Part shown: piece by piece, positions 7,878 to 17,763 of the stretch
How positions within the stretch are numbered: the first letter of the stretch is position 1
Layout: the number at the start of each line of letters is the position of its first letter
The notes under the pieces: model-generated
What the model was told of the DNA's origin: nothing
What the model saw: only the letters and a program-made list of their open reading frames with translations
Database searches by the model: none
Assembly: GCA_036749735.1 (NCBI GenBank)
Contig: DAINXV010000001.1
Location: 248,001-312,000 of the forward strand
Reading direction: 5' to 3'
Origin: Lawsonella sp012842085
Lineage (GTDB): Bacteria > Actinomycetota > Actinomycetes > Mycobacteriales > Mycobacteriaceae
Length of the DNA: 64,000 bases
Translations under genes and position numbers: made by a program

Positions 7878-9902
7878 GTGGAGGATGACGCTACCTCGCT
7901 GCCTGGTGTGCAGGAGCTTCTCGACACTGCGATCGCCGCTATCGGTGGCCAGAAAAGGGTCGGCCAACACACCATGGCGGAAGCGGTGGACAACTCGCTA
8001 CACACTGGTCAGCATGTGGCGGTGCAGGCGGGTACCGGTACTGGTAAATCTTTAGCCTATTTGGTTCCGGCGCTGCGCTACGCCGTGGAAACTGGGCACA
8101 CCATTATTGTGTCCACCGCGACTATTGCGCTGCAGCGGCAGCTATGCGAACGCGACATTCCGCAGGTGGTGGATGCTCTAACAGAGCAGCTGGGCCGCAA
8201 ACCCACTTTCGCGCTTCTGAAAGGGCGCGGTAACTATTTGTGCAAACAGGCGCTGGCGGCGGTGGAGGATCCCGATGTGGGGGATGACGGCACCGAAGCG
8301 CTGATTGTGTCGGATGCGGGGAAACAAGCCCAACGGGTCCACAAGTGGGCGGAAGAAACAGACACCGGGGACCGCGATGATCTTATCCCTGGTGTGAGTG
8401 ACCTGGTGTGGCGAACCGTTTCTGTGGATACTGGCTCCTGTTTGGGAACCAGCCTGTGCCCCTTCGCCATGGAGTGTTTTGCGGAGGAGGCGCGCCGGAA
8501 GGCAGCGCGGGCGGATATTGTCGTCACCAACCACAGCATGCTGGCGATTGATGCCACGTCACCTTTCCAGCTGTTGCCGGAGCACGCCGCAATTCTTGTG
8601 GATGAGGCACACGAATTGGAGGGGCGAGTCACTAACACTATTTCGTCGTCCCTCTCCCCGAAATCTTTAGATATGCTGCGCAAACGAGCTGCCCACTTCG
8701 CTTCCGAGGACGACGTGGACAACTTTATGCAGGCTATCGACAACTTTAAGGAGAAGCTGCAGCGCGCCCCGGAGGGGCGGTGGGATAGTCTGCCACCCGA
8801 GCTGGAACCAACCCTTATTTTGCTGCGCTCTGGGGCCAACAATTTGTTGAGTGCGATTGGCCCGGTGCAAGAAAATGATGTCACCGCCGATGCCGCCAAC
8901 GCGACCGCCAAAAAGCAAGTGAAAGGTGGGCTGGATGACGTGGTGGCAGTGTGCGACATCATTTTGTCGGAGAGTGACACGTCGGTGGTGTGGATGTCTG
9001 ACGACGAGAAGAGGGGGCCGGCTATCCACACTGCACCCATCCGTGTGGGGGGTATTCTGCGAGAGCAGCTTTTCCGGGAAACCACAATGGTGTTGACCTC
9101 CGCCACCCTAGAGGTCGGTGGATCGTTCACCAATATGGCGCAACAGTGGGGCTTGCCGGAGGAGCAGGAAGTGAAACCCGATCCGGCAACAGCAACCGCG
9201 AAAGATGCGGCCACCATGACGGAGGACTCCAACCTGGCGTGGATGGGCCTGGATGTGGGGTCGCCGCTTGAACACGGCCGTGCGGGGATCCTGTATGTGG
9301 CGGCTGATCTGCCGCGCCCAGGCCGCGACGGCACTCCCCCATCTACTTTGGATCGGTGTGTGGAACTTATTGAAGCCGCCGGTGGGCGCAGCCTAGTGCT
9401 CTGTTCGTCACGCCGTGGCGCCGAAGAAATGGCTGCTTATCTGCGTGAGAAGGTGGATGTGGAGGTTTTGTGCCAGGGGGATGACTCCACCAGTTCCCTT
9501 ATCGCCCAGTTCCAGGAGGATGAAGCGGCCTGTCTGGTGGGGACGCTGACGCTGTGGCAGGGGGTGGACGTGCCCGGAACGGCACTCACGCAGGTGATTA
9601 TTGACCGGATTCCGTTCCCCCGCCCCGATGATCCCTTGATGTCGGCCCGCCAGCGGGCTGTTGACAACGCCGGCGGAAACGGGTTCATGAGTGTCGCGGC
9701 AGCCCATGCGGCGTTGCTGCTCGCCCAGGGGACGGGGCGGCTACTGCGGAATGAAACTGACCGTGGCGTTATTTCGGTGCTGGATCCGCGGCTGGTGACG
9801 GCTCGCTATTCTGGTTTTTTGCGGCGCAGTCTACCCGGATATTGGGAAACCACCGACAAGAATGTGGTTATTGACGCGCTCCAGCGGCTCACCCAAGACT
9901 AA
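7878..9902 (+). CDS. dinG: DinG/XPD-type ATP-dependent DNA helicase with Fe-S cluster
   Basis: Superfamily 2 5'-to-3' helicase of about 674 residues, likely acting on damaged or structured DNA and R-loops. Walker A AGTGTGKS at 51-58 and a DEAH box at 242-245. Between them, four cysteines at 122, 188, 194 and 200 have the spacing of the Fe-S cluster domain. Helicase motif VI region is GTGRLLRNETDRG near the C-terminus. The GTG start directly abuts the pncB stop, so translation is coupled. The pncB-dinG pairing is conserved with M. tuberculosis (Rv1330c-Rv1329c). Confidence 0.92.
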   Translation: MEDDATSLPGVQELLDTAIAAIGGQKRVGQHTMAEAVDNSLHTGQHVAVQAGTGTGKSLAYLVPALRYAVETGHTIIVSTATIALQRQLCERDIPQVVDALTEQLGRKPTFALLKGRGNYLCKQALAAVEDPDVGDDGTEALIVSDAGKQAQRVHKWAEETDTGDRDDLIPGVSDLVWRTVSVDTGSCLGTSLCPFAMECFAEEARRKAARADIVVTNHSMLAIDATSPFQLLPEHAAILVDEAHELEGRVTNTISSSLSPKSLDMLRKRAAHFASEDDVDNFMQAIDNFKEKLQRAPEGRWDSLPPELEPTLILLRSGANNLLSAIGPVQENDVTADAANATAKKQVKGGLDDVVAVCDIILSESDTSVVWMSDDEKRGPAIHTAPIRVGGILREQLFRETTMVLTSATLEVGGSFTNMAQQWGLPEEQEVKPDPATATAKDAATMTEDSNLAWMGLDVGSPLEHGRAGILYVAADLPRPGRDGTPPSTLDRCVELIEAAGGRSLVLCSSRRGAEEMAAYLREKVDVEVLCQGDDSTSSLIAQFQEDEAACLVGTLTLWQGVDVPGTALTQVIIDRIPFPRPDDPLMSARQRAVDNAGGNGFMSVAAAHAALLLAQGTGRLLRNETDRGVISVLDPRLVTARYSGFLRRSLPGYWETTDKNVVIDALQRLTQD

Positions 9903-9952
9903 AACCAGCCAGCAAACTGGCCTTCAGACCAAACGCGCTCTGCTTGCGCGCT

Positions 9953-10891
9953 CTACTTTCCAGAAACAAACGGGAGGTAGTCCCCGTAGCCTTCTGCCTC
10001 CATCTGGTCGCGCGGAACAAACCGCAAGCTGGCACCATTAATGCAGTAGCGCAGCCCACCTTTATCGCGGGGGCCGTCTGGGAAAACATGCCCCAGATGG
10101 CTTTCGCCGGCCCGGGACACCACTTCGGTGCGGCGCATCCCGAAGCTGCGGTCCTCATGCTCAGTGAGCGCATCCGTCATGATGGGGCGGGTAAAACTGG
10201 GCCAACCACAACCAGCATCGAATTTGTCGTCACTGGAGAAGAGGGGCTGCCCGGTGGTGATGTCCACATAAATTCCGGGTTGGTCAAAGTCGTTGTATTC
10301 GCTGGTGTAGGGGCGCTCCGTATGCGCCCGGCGAGTAACGCGATACTGGGTGGAGTTCAGTTGCTTCTTTAGTTCTTTATCGCTGGGAAGCTGATACTCC
10401 CGGCTGTCCAAGGGTTTAGCCGCCAAACCCAGATCAATGTGGCAGTAGCCGAATGGCCTGTTGGTGAGATAGTCCTGGTGGTAGTCTTCCGCAGTCACAT
10501 AGTTGCGCAGCGGTTCCGTCTCCACCACCACCTGTTTGCGGTACTTGGGGCGTTGGGCGTCAACAAATCGAACAACCGGACCGGCTAATGCGGGATCGTC
10601 CCAGTAGATGCCTGCCCGGTACTGCACTCCCCTGTCGTTTCCTTGTTTGTTGAGGGATGTGGGGTCAATGATGCGGAAGAAATGCCCCAACACTTCCTCC
10701 AGCCGGAGCCGGTGCTCGTTGAACTCCAGTTTCAGAGTTTCCGCATGCCCGGTGCGGCCGACTGCCTCGTAGCTTGTTTCTTCGGTGGCGCCGTTGGCGT
10801 ACCCAACTTCAGTGTTGGTAACTCCGGGGATACGTTTGAAGTAGCCTTCTACACCCCAGAAACATCCGCCTGCCAAGTAGATGGTTGTCAT
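9953..10891 (-). CDS. msrAB: Fused peptide-methionine sulfoxide reductase MsrA-MsrB
   Basis: Bifunctional repair enzyme: the MsrA domain (about 1-160) reduces S-methionine sulfoxide with Cys10 in GGCFWG; the MsrB domain (about 175-305) reduces the R form with the catalytic Cys283 in RYCINGASL. The MsrB part has SSDDKFDAGCGWPSF but no CxxC pairs, so it is the zinc-free type. 312 residues. Start ATG has AGGAAGGA about 9 bases upstream. It is a single gene between dinG (convergent) and the ECF transporter. The cytoplasmic location follows from the lack of a signal peptide. Confidence 0.95.
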   Translation of the reverse strand: MTTIYLAGGCFWGVEGYFKRIPGVTNTEVGYANGATEETSYEAVGRTGHAETLKLEFNEHRLRLEEVLGHFFRIIDPTSLNKQGNDRGVQYRAGIYWDDPALAGPVVRFVDAQRPKYRKQVVVETEPLRNYVTAEDYHQDYLTNRPFGYCHIDLGLAAKPLDSREYQLPSDKELKKQLNSTQYRVTRRAHTERPYTSEYNDFDQPGIYVDITTGQPLFSSDDKFDAGCGWPSFTRPIMTDALTEHEDRSFGMRRTEVVSRAGESHLGHVFPDGPRDKGGLRYCINGASLRFVPRDQMEAEGYGDYLPFVSGK

Positions 10892-10983
10892 TGTGTTGTA
10901 TCCTTCCTGGAGTTCCTTTTTGCTCCCCCAGTAATTTCAGGTTACAACGCAATAGTGCTGATAGCTCGCCTTTTTCTTCGCTG

Positions 10984-12480
10984 TCAGCTAGCAACACGTT
11001 TGTCGATGTGGAGCAGCAAATCCCCACACAGGTTCATCAACTCGTAGTCGTGGGTAATCACCACAACAACTTTATTCTGGTCCGCCAGTTCCCGAATAGC
11101 CCGGGCAATAGCCTGCATGTGGGAGTAGTCGAGCCCCGAGGAGGGTTCATCAAAAACAATAATGTCTTTCCCGCAGGCTTTCGCGGTGGCGATCACTACC
11201 CGCTGTTTTTGCCCGCCGGAGAGGGAAAGCGGGTGACGGTCCGCCACCTCCGTGAGATCAAACTCGTACAGTAGCTGTTCGATCTCTTCCGGGTTGGTTT
11301 TCTTGTGGCGGGAATCCAGGGTGAGTTCATCAGTCACACTTGTTCCGAAAAGCTGGCGGTGCACATCCTGCATCACCATGTAGCTTTTCCGGAGGCGTGC
11401 CTTCGCACCCATTTTTTGGTCCCGGAAAGTGAAGCTACCTTTCGCTTTGGCTAGACCCGTCAAAACATTCGCGAATGTGCTTTTCCCGGCGCCGTTGGGA
11501 CCGGCCACGCAGGTTACTTTGCCGGCAGGAAGATCCAGGTAAGGAATATCCAGGACTTTTTTGTCCCCGTAGGAGAATGTTAAATCGCGGATGCTCAAGC
11601 CGGCGTCGAAGTCGCTGCGCCGCAACGCTCCCGAATCAATGATGTGGAAAATATCGTCGGCGGCGGTGTCGTCCTCCCCTTGTTTCCGGTTGACCCGAAT
11701 GGTGGGCAGTTCCGGTTTGTGGGGGGCCTGCAGATCCCGCAAACCAAAGTGGCGGCGTTCCGCGGGGGAAAGCTTCCAGAATTCTTCCCCGGTTAGTTCT
11801 GCTTTAATCTTGCCTTGCTCCATGATGATGACACGGTCGACGAGATCGCGGAGAAAATAGAGCCGATGCTCCGCCACCACCAGTGTGGCGCCCTGGTCAC
11901 GGAGTCTTTTGTAGATGTCACGGAAGCCGGCAATGGCTTTGGGGGAAAGGTTGCTGGTCGGCTCGTCAAAAAGGTACAGATCTGGTTGGGCCATAATGGA
12001 GCAGCCACACGCCACGCGTTGTTTTTCTCCACCCGAAATGCGGAAAAGGTTCTTCCCCAGCAAGTTCCACAACGCCAGCTCATCGGCCACCTGGACGATC
12101 CGGGCACGAATCTCTTCCGGATCCATCCCAAAGTTTTCGCACCCGAAGGCGAGTTCGCTGGTGACGTCTGTCGTAAAGAACTGGGTGCGGGGGTTTTGGA
12201 AAACAGTGGCGGTGAAACTGCCGGTGTTGTAAAGCGGTTCCTCGTTTATCACATGGTCGCCGTGGGTGACGGTACCGGTGAGTTCGCCTTCGTGATAGTT
12301 GGGGATCAGCCCATTGAGGAGCCGGATGACGGAGCTTTTGCCGGACCCGGAACCGCCGCAAATAAGTACCGATTCTCCTGGCTGGATCTGCAGATTAAGG
12401 TCCTCGATGGGTGAGGGCGAATCGGGGTTGCTGGTGGGATAACGGTAGCTGACGCCGGAGATCTTAGTGACGGAAGCCAT
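10984..12480 (-). CDS. ECF-type transporter, duplicated ATPase (A component)
   Basis: Two ABC ATPase domains fused head to tail (498 residues), equivalent to EcfA-EcfA'. The first has Walker A GGSGSGKSS (42-50), signature RISGGEKQR (147-155) and Walker B DLYLFDEPTS (167-176). The second has Walker A GPNGAGKST (327-335), signature LSLSGGQKQR and IIVFDEPSSG. It powers uptake through the T and S components encoded upstream. Its ATG follows directly on the stop codon of the T gene, so translation is coupled. The transported vitamin or metabolite cannot be read from the sequence. Confidence 0.9.
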   Translation of the reverse strand: MASVTKISGVSYRYPTSNPDSPSPIEDLNLQIQPGESVLICGGSGSGKSSVIRLLNGLIPNYHEGELTGTVTHGDHVINEEPLYNTGSFTATVFQNPRTQFFTTDVTSELAFGCENFGMDPEEIRARIVQVADELALWNLLGKNLFRISGGEKQRVACGCSIMAQPDLYLFDEPTSNLSPKAIAGFRDIYKRLRDQGATLVVAEHRLYFLRDLVDRVIIMEQGKIKAELTGEEFWKLSPAERRHFGLRDLQAPHKPELPTIRVNRKQGEDDTAADDIFHIIDSGALRRSDFDAGLSIRDLTFSYGDKKVLDIPYLDLPAGKVTCVAGPNGAGKSTFANVLTGLAKAKGSFTFRDQKMGAKARLRKSYMVMQDVHRQLFGTSVTDELTLDSRHKKTNPEEIEQLLYEFDLTEVADRHPLSLSGGQKQRVVIATAKACGKDIIVFDEPSSGLDYSHMQAIARAIRELADQNKVVVVITHDYELMNLCGDLLLHIDKRVAS

Positions 12481-13251
12481 TTAGATCACTCCCACTTTCA
12501 CCAAGATGGCGACAACTGCGTAGGCCACCGTAGCGAGCGCCACGATCGCGTCAAAGGCGTTGAACCCCAGTGGCACAATCGTGGTTTTGTTGGCTGGTGC
12601 ACCAAGTCCGCGCACCATGGCGCTGGCGGAAAGATCCTCCCCAATGTTGATGACGGAGGTGAGCAGCGGCACGATTATGTATTCGGTTGTTTTGATGGGG
12701 TGCAGGAAAGCCCCCCAGCCGCTGCTGTAGATTTGGCGCAGCTTCATGGCGTTCACCACGGCCCAAAACTCTTCATAAACCGCCGGGAAGAAGCGGAACA
12801 TGACGGCGATGGGCACCACCAGAAAGTCCGGCATCCGCATGCGTTTCATGGCGGCGACGAACTCTCCCGCATTGGTGGTGATGACGAAATAGACACCAGT
12901 TGCGAGGGCGACCGAATATTTGGCGAGGAAGTAGCCGAAGGTGGCGAAAATGGTGACTGCCACATTCGGGAAAGCCGGCTGCACCACCAGGTAGAGGAGG
13001 TGGCAGATAATAAAAAACGTCACGTACCCAATAAGGAATTTGCGACTCCGGGCGGTAACCAGCATGAGTACCGTGAATATGAAACCAATAACCGTCACGA
13101 GCTGATTGGTGATGGAAAGCACCATGACATTGACGACAACCAGGAAGAAGACCGTGGTGCGGGGGTCTAGGGAGAAGAAATCGCGTTGCTTCCCGGAGAT
13201 TTCGTCTAACCCTTGTGGGGTGTACAGCGAAGGCGCGACAGATTGGGACAT
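12481..13251 (-). CDS. ECF transporter transmembrane T component (CbiQ/EcfT family)
   Basis: 256 residues, mostly hydrophobic, with about five to six membrane segments. The C-terminal cytoplasmic coupling region typical of EcfT is visible, with a short basic/Ala motif LSASAMVRGLGAP near residue 215 that contacts the ATPase grooves (the usual A-R-G type motif). Starts at ATG with AGGA 7 bases upstream. Lies between the S gene (58 bp away) and the ATPase gene (zero gap), in the order S-T-AA. Confidence 0.85.
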   Translation of the reverse strand: MSQSVAPSLYTPQGLDEISGKQRDFFSLDPRTTVFFLVVVNVMVLSITNQLVTVIGFIFTVLMLVTARSRKFLIGYVTFFIICHLLYLVVQPAFPNVAVTIFATFGYFLAKYSVALATGVYFVITTNAGEFVAAMKRMRMPDFLVVPIAVMFRFFPAVYEEFWAVVNAMKLRQIYSSGWGAFLHPIKTTEYIIVPLLTSVINIGEDLSASAMVRGLGAPANKTTIVPLGFNAFDAIVALATVAYAVVAILVKVGVI

Positions 13252-13309
13252 AAGGCTATCCTAATTAATTCTTCCCCAGAATAATAATGTCCCTGGACGA
13301 ATACGTCTT

Positions 13310-13924
13310 TTACTTCTTTGAGCCGGTTTGGGAATTCTGAACCAGCCCAGCTTTGGTGAAGTGTTTCTTGATAAGAACACGGCCCAGAGCCCCACCCGCC
13401 AACGCCATGACGAAGATGAGAGCTCCGAATCCGGCGACAACCGGGACGCTAAAGAAGTTGAGGAAAGCGTTGGCGTACTCCGCCCCGTTTTCACCCATCA
13501 CGTTGGCGTAGTACTCGTCGGTGAACCACAGTATGGGGAGCAGCGGGCCGATGAACCAGAGGGAAAACACTGCGTACGCCAGAACAGACTGCAATGGTGC
13601 TTTGTAGTCCCCCCAGGCGAGTATCGCCTCGGCTAGAAGACCGAACACTATGGTTGCGAGAATCACTGTCCAGGATTTTCCGATGGCCAACATGATGAGC
13701 CCCATGAGGATACCCAGCAGCAGCACCATGCCGAAGCGGTTGACGCGGGTCAGGTAGAGCATGAACACAGTACCGTTGACGAACGCTGCGATGCTCATGA
13801 AGATGAAGAGCAAGAATGGTGCAGGCGCTGATGAGAGACCTGCTATTGCCATAATGACGGCATAAATGGTTCCAAAAATACCTAAATTGAGCAGGTCTTT
13901 GGTGGTGAGTTTCTTGCGTTCCAT
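13310..13924 (-). CDS. ECF transporter substrate-binding S component, MptD/Trep_Strep-like
   Basis: Integral membrane protein of about 204 residues with six predicted hydrophobic segments. The N-terminus MERKKLTTKDLLNLGIFGTIYAV, with the lysine-rich start and N-L-G-I-F, resembles the MptD family of putative ECF S components, whose ligand is unknown. The frame is open back to 14095, but ATG 13924 has AAAGGA about 6 bases upstream and gives the normal length. First gene of the S-T-AA operon. A possible -10 (TATACT, 13985-13990) lies in the roughly 175-bp leader, and I saw no recognisable riboswitch there. Confidence 0.75.
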   Translation of the reverse strand: MERKKLTTKDLLNLGIFGTIYAVIMAIAGLSSAPAPFLLFIFMSIAAFVNGTVFMLYLTRVNRFGMVLLLGILMGLIMLAIGKSWTVILATIVFGLLAEAILAWGDYKAPLQSVLAYAVFSLWFIGPLLPILWFTDEYYANVMGENGAEYANAFLNFFSVPVVAGFGALIFVMALAGGALGRVLIKKHFTKAGLVQNSQTGSKK

Positions 13925-14097
13925 GCTGTCCTTTCCGGCCCAGCCACCCTTGTCAACAGCATTACATGGTGGCACAACTACCACAGTATAGTTCCCATTT
14001 TTTAAAAATGCTTTTCCTTCCAGGCGCTCAAAATTACTTAATTTAATATCCGCGTGCTGCTTGATTAATGCCTTGATTGATGCCGGTTGGGGCACAC

Positions 14098-14147
14098 AAA
14101 AAGGGGCAACCTTGCCTGTGCGGTTGGCAGTGCGGTTACCCCTTTTT
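14098..14147 (-). terminator. Terminator downstream of serB
   Basis: Outer arms AAAAAGGGGCAACC (14098-14111) and GGTTACCCCTTTTT (14134-14147) pair with one mismatch, and an inner TGCC/GGCA stem extends the hairpin. On the minus strand the stem ends in a U-run. Confidence 0.8.
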
Positions 14148-14164
14148 GTTAATGAATTATGTGC

Positions 14165-15370
14165 TTAAACGTCCTCGTGGTTGGCGAGGGCTTCCACCTC
14201 ACTGCACGTAATCCCCAGCATGAAGAGAATCTCATCAAGGTATGGGAAGTTGACGGAGTTGTCGGCGACGGTGCGGAGTGCTGGTTTTGCGTTGAACGCA
14301 ATACCCATGCCGGCAGTGTTCAGCATGTCGATGTCGTTGGCGCCGTCACCCACTGCGATGGTTTGGGACAGCTCGACTCGTTCTTGTTCCGCGAACTCAC
14401 GCAAGGCTTTAGCTTTGCCTTCACGATCCACAATCTCACCCACTACTTTTCCGGTGAGTTTGCCGTCCTTAATTTCCAGGACGTTGGCGCGCACAAAGTC
14501 GAATTTGAGTTCTTCGGCGAGCGTCTTCACAACCTGGGTGAATCCACCGGACACAATGCCGCACTTGAATCCCAAGCGTTGCAGTGTGCGGATGGTGGTG
14601 CGGGCACCGGGAGTGAGTTTGATGTTCGCCGCTACCTCGTCAATGATGCTGGCGGGCATGCCTTCCAAGGTGGCGACGCGTTCCCGTAGTGATTCTGCGA
14701 AATCGATTTCGCCGTGCATGGCACGGTCCGTGATTTCTTTAACTTCGGCTTCTTTACCGGCGTGGGCAGCCAGCATTTCAATAACTTCACCTTGGATGAG
14801 GGTGGAGTCAACGTCGAAGACGATGAGCCGCTGTGCGCGCCTGGAAAGAACATTAGGTTCGAAGGCAATATCGACCCCGAGTTCGTTGGATAGCTCCGCG
14901 AGGCGGCGGCGCACACCGCTGATTCGTTGGCCGGAGGCGTCTCGACCCATTACTTCCAGTCGGAGACCGGTTACTGGGTAGTCGGCAATGCCGTTGATGA
15001 TGTCGATGTTGACACCCATTTCGGCAAGTGCGCCAGCTATACGGGAGAACGCCTCTGCGGTGATGGGTTTGCCGAGGATGACGATGCTGTGTGTGTTGAA
15101 TGGGGTGGAGCCGACGGGGTCGGATCCGATTTCAATATCAACATCCATCCCTACAGTCGCCATTTTTTCTTCAATGGCGGTGACAAGCTGGCCGCAGCGG
15201 GTGAGGCGTTCGATGAGGACGGCCAGTATGAGACGTCCACGAATAACGACCTGTTCCACGTCGAGGAGTACAGCGTTGTATTCGGAGAGGGTCGCCATAA
15301 GGGCAGAAGTTACACCAGGTTTGTCTCGCCCCATGACGGTCACGAGAACAGTGGACGCTTGGTTTTTCAT
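14165..15370 (-). CDS. serB: Phosphoserine phosphatase with N-terminal ACT domains
   Basis: Last step of serine biosynthesis, a HAD-family phosphatase. Two ACT-like regions occupy about residues 8-170 (VTVMGRDKPGVTS at the first, HSIVILGKPIT at the second). The catalytic HAD motif DVDST is at 186-190, and VAVGDGANDIDML is motif IV near the C-terminus. 401 residues matches mycobacterial SerB2, whose ACT domains bind serine for feedback control. ATG with AAAGGA 5 bases upstream. Single gene flanked by terminators at both ends. Confidence 0.95.
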   Translation of the reverse strand: MKNQASTVLVTVMGRDKPGVTSALMATLSEYNAVLLDVEQVVIRGRLILAVLIERLTRCGQLVTAIEEKMATVGMDVDIEIGSDPVGSTPFNTHSIVILGKPITAEAFSRIAGALAEMGVNIDIINGIADYPVTGLRLEVMGRDASGQRISGVRRRLAELSNELGVDIAFEPNVLSRRAQRLIVFDVDSTLIQGEVIEMLAAHAGKEAEVKEITDRAMHGEIDFAESLRERVATLEGMPASIIDEVAANIKLTPGARTTIRTLQRLGFKCGIVSGGFTQVVKTLAEELKFDFVRANVLEIKDGKLTGKVVGEIVDREGKAKALREFAEQERVELSQTIAVGDGANDIDMLNTAGMGIAFNAKPALRTVADNSVNFPYLDEILFMLGITCSEVEALANHEDV

Positions 15371-15492
15371 GTTGTCCTTTGGGCAAAAGAATCGGGGAAT
15401 GTGCTCCCTATTGTTCCTTGTGTATATGTGATGGTCAAAAACACAAAAGCTTTTTCGGGATTTTTATCCGCCAGGTGGAATAAGGGAAAGTT

Positions 15493-15529
15493 TGAGGGGT
15501 ATGTCCGAGTTCGTCAGACATACCCCTCA
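15493..15529 (-). terminator. Hairpin after nrdE
   Basis: Perfect 13-bp inverted repeat (15493-15505 with 15517-15529) and 11-base loop, 18 bp beyond the nrdE stop. The following minus-strand sequence has only short U stretches, so termination may be partial. Confidence 0.65.
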
Positions 15530-15547
15530 GGAAACTTTATTCAGTTT

Positions 15548-17695
15548 TTAGAGCATGCAGGACACGCAGCCTTCAACTTCAGTTCCTTCGAGCGCCATTT
15601 GACGCAGCCGGATGTAGTAAAGGGATTTAATGCCCTTACTGTAGGCGTAGATCTGGGCGCGGTTAACATCCCTTGTAGTAGCGGTATCCGAGAAGAACAG
15701 AGTGAGGGAAAGACCCTGGTCAACGTGCTGTGTAGCGACCGCATACGTGTCAATGATGGGTTTGTACCCGAGCTCGTAGGCGTCTTCGTAGTATTCCAGG
15801 TTGTCGTTGGTCATGTAGGGCGCCGGATAGTAGACGCGACCAATCTTGCCTTCCTTGCGGATCTCGATCTTGGACACGATGGGGTGGATCGAGGAAGTTG
15901 ATCCATTGATGTAGGAGATGGATCCGGTAGGCGGAATGGCCTGCAGGTTCTGGTTGTACATACCGTCGCGCATAATGTCGTCGCGCAACTTCTCCCAGTC
16001 TTTTTGGGTGGGGATCTCCACAGTGGACTTTTCGAAAAGAGCTTTGCCCTTCTCGGTGGTGGGCTCCCAGACCTCGTTAATGTACTTGTCGAAAAATTCT
16101 CCAGACGCATACTTCGATTTCTCGAAGTTGTAGAAGGTCTCTCCGCGCTCCACGGCAATCTTGTGGGAAGCCTTCAGGGCGTAGTAGAGCACGCTGTAGA
16201 AGTAGATGTTGACGAAGTCGAGTGCTTCTTCACTGCCGTAATGTACTTCCTCGCGAGCCAAGTAACCGTGGAGGTTCATTTGTCCCAAGCCAATGGCGTG
16301 GCTTTCGCGGTTGCCGCGCGCAATGGAGGGAACTGATTCCACGTTGGTTTGGTCGGAAACGGCAGTAAGTGCCCGGATCGCGGTTTCGATGGTCTGCTCG
16401 AAATCCGGTGAATCCATAGCTTTCGCAATGTTCAGCGAACCCAAGTTACAGCTGATGTCGCGGCCCACATGCGAGTAGCTGCCGTCTTCGTTGTAATGGG
16501 ACGGGGTTGCGACCTGCAGAATCTCTGAGCACAGGTTCGACATGGTGATTTTGCCGTGAATGGGGTTCGCCCGGTTGGCAGTGTCTTCGTAGACGATGTA
16601 GGGATAGCCAGATTCGAACTGGATCTCCGCAAGCGTCTGGAAGAACTTGCGCGCATTCACCTTCTTCTTTTTAATGCGCTGGTCGTCCACCATTTCGCGG
16701 TATTTTTCGGTGATATTGACGTCGGCGAAAGCCTTGCCGTAGACGCGCTCCACATCGTAAGGGCTGAAGAGATACATTTCTTCATTCTTGCGCGCCAGCT
16801 CGAAAGTGATGTCCGGAATAACCACGCCGAGCGAGAGGGTCTTAATGCGGATCTTCTCGTCCGCGTTCTCCCGTTTAGTGTCCAGGAACTTCATAATGTC
16901 TGGGTGGTGAGCATGCAGGTAAACGGCTCCCGCTCCCTGTCGTGCGCCCAGCTGGTTCGCGTAGGAGAAAGCATCTTCGAGCAGTTTCATGACGGGGATG
17001 ACGCCGGAAGACTGGTTCTCGATGCGTTTGATGGGGGCACCCTCTTCTCGCAGGTTGGAGAGCAGGAGCGCCACTCCTCCACCGCGTTTGGAGAGCTGGA
17101 GGGAGGAGTTAATGGCCCGGCCAATCGACTCCATATTGTCTTCGATGCGGAGCAGGAAGCAGGATACGGGTTCACCGCGCTGCTTCTTGCCCGCGTTCAG
17201 GAACGTGGGGGTTGCTGGCTGCAGTCGCCCGGTAATAATTTCATCCACCAGATGGCGGGCACGTTCTTTGTCACCTTCCGCCAAGGTGAGGGCATTCATG
17301 CACACACGGTCTTCGTAGCGTTCCAGGTAGCGGGAACCGTCGAAGGTTTTCAGCGTGTAGCTGGTGTAGTACTTGTAGGCGCCCAGGAAAGTCGGAAAGC
17401 GGAACTTGTGAGCGTAGGCCTGTTGGAAAAGGCTCTTCACGAACGGGAAGTCGTACTGGTCAAGTACTTCTTTTTCGTAGTATTCATTGTCGATAAGAAA
17501 ATCGAGCTTTTCCCGCAGCGTGTGGAAAAACACGGTGTTCTGGTTGACGTGTTGGAGGAAGAACTGACGGGCGGCTTCCTTATCCATGTCAAAACGGATT
17601 TTTCCGTCATCGCCATAGATATTGAGCATCGCGTTCAGCGAGTGGTAGTCAAGAGGTTGACCCTTTTCATCAGTAAGAATCTTGTTATCGCCCAT
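15548..17695 (-). CDS. nrdE: Class Ib ribonucleotide reductase, large subunit
   Basis: Reduces ribonucleoside diphosphates to deoxy forms, using a radical made by NrdF. 715 residues. Visible motifs are the N-terminal substrate region SCFLLRIEDNMESI, the Asn-Cys-Glu-type active site region (NLCSEILQ), the radical-transfer region with Tyr, and the C-terminal redox pair Cys710/Cys713 in EGCVSCML. Downstream of nrdH on the same strand, but the usual nrdI is not in the 219-bp gap; nrdF is not in the window. ATG start with AAGGAGAG about 11 bases upstream. Confidence 0.96.
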   Translation of the reverse strand: MGDNKILTDEKGQPLDYHSLNAMLNIYGDDGKIRFDMDKEAARQFFLQHVNQNTVFFHTLREKLDFLIDNEYYEKEVLDQYDFPFVKSLFQQAYAHKFRFPTFLGAYKYYTSYTLKTFDGSRYLERYEDRVCMNALTLAEGDKERARHLVDEIITGRLQPATPTFLNAGKKQRGEPVSCFLLRIEDNMESIGRAINSSLQLSKRGGGVALLLSNLREEGAPIKRIENQSSGVIPVMKLLEDAFSYANQLGARQGAGAVYLHAHHPDIMKFLDTKRENADEKIRIKTLSLGVVIPDITFELARKNEEMYLFSPYDVERVYGKAFADVNITEKYREMVDDQRIKKKKVNARKFFQTLAEIQFESGYPYIVYEDTANRANPIHGKITMSNLCSEILQVATPSHYNEDGSYSHVGRDISCNLGSLNIAKAMDSPDFEQTIETAIRALTAVSDQTNVESVPSIARGNRESHAIGLGQMNLHGYLAREEVHYGSEEALDFVNIYFYSVLYYALKASHKIAVERGETFYNFEKSKYASGEFFDKYINEVWEPTTEKGKALFEKSTVEIPTQKDWEKLRDDIMRDGMYNQNLQAIPPTGSISYINGSTSSIHPIVSKIEIRKEGKIGRVYYPAPYMTNDNLEYYEDAYELGYKPIIDTYAVATQHVDQGLSLTLFFSDTATTRDVNRAQIYAYSKGIKSLYYIRLRQMALEGTEVEGCVSCML

Positions 17696-17763
17696 GGTGA
17701 CGACTGCTCTCCTTGTTCATAATGTGCCTGTTTAGAGTTATCCGGCGCATATAGTTTGTGCTC

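Noticed and set aside
8234..9334. Open frame of 366 codons on the minus strand
   Set aside because: Antisense to dinG; Ser/Arg-rich composition typical of a shadow frame.
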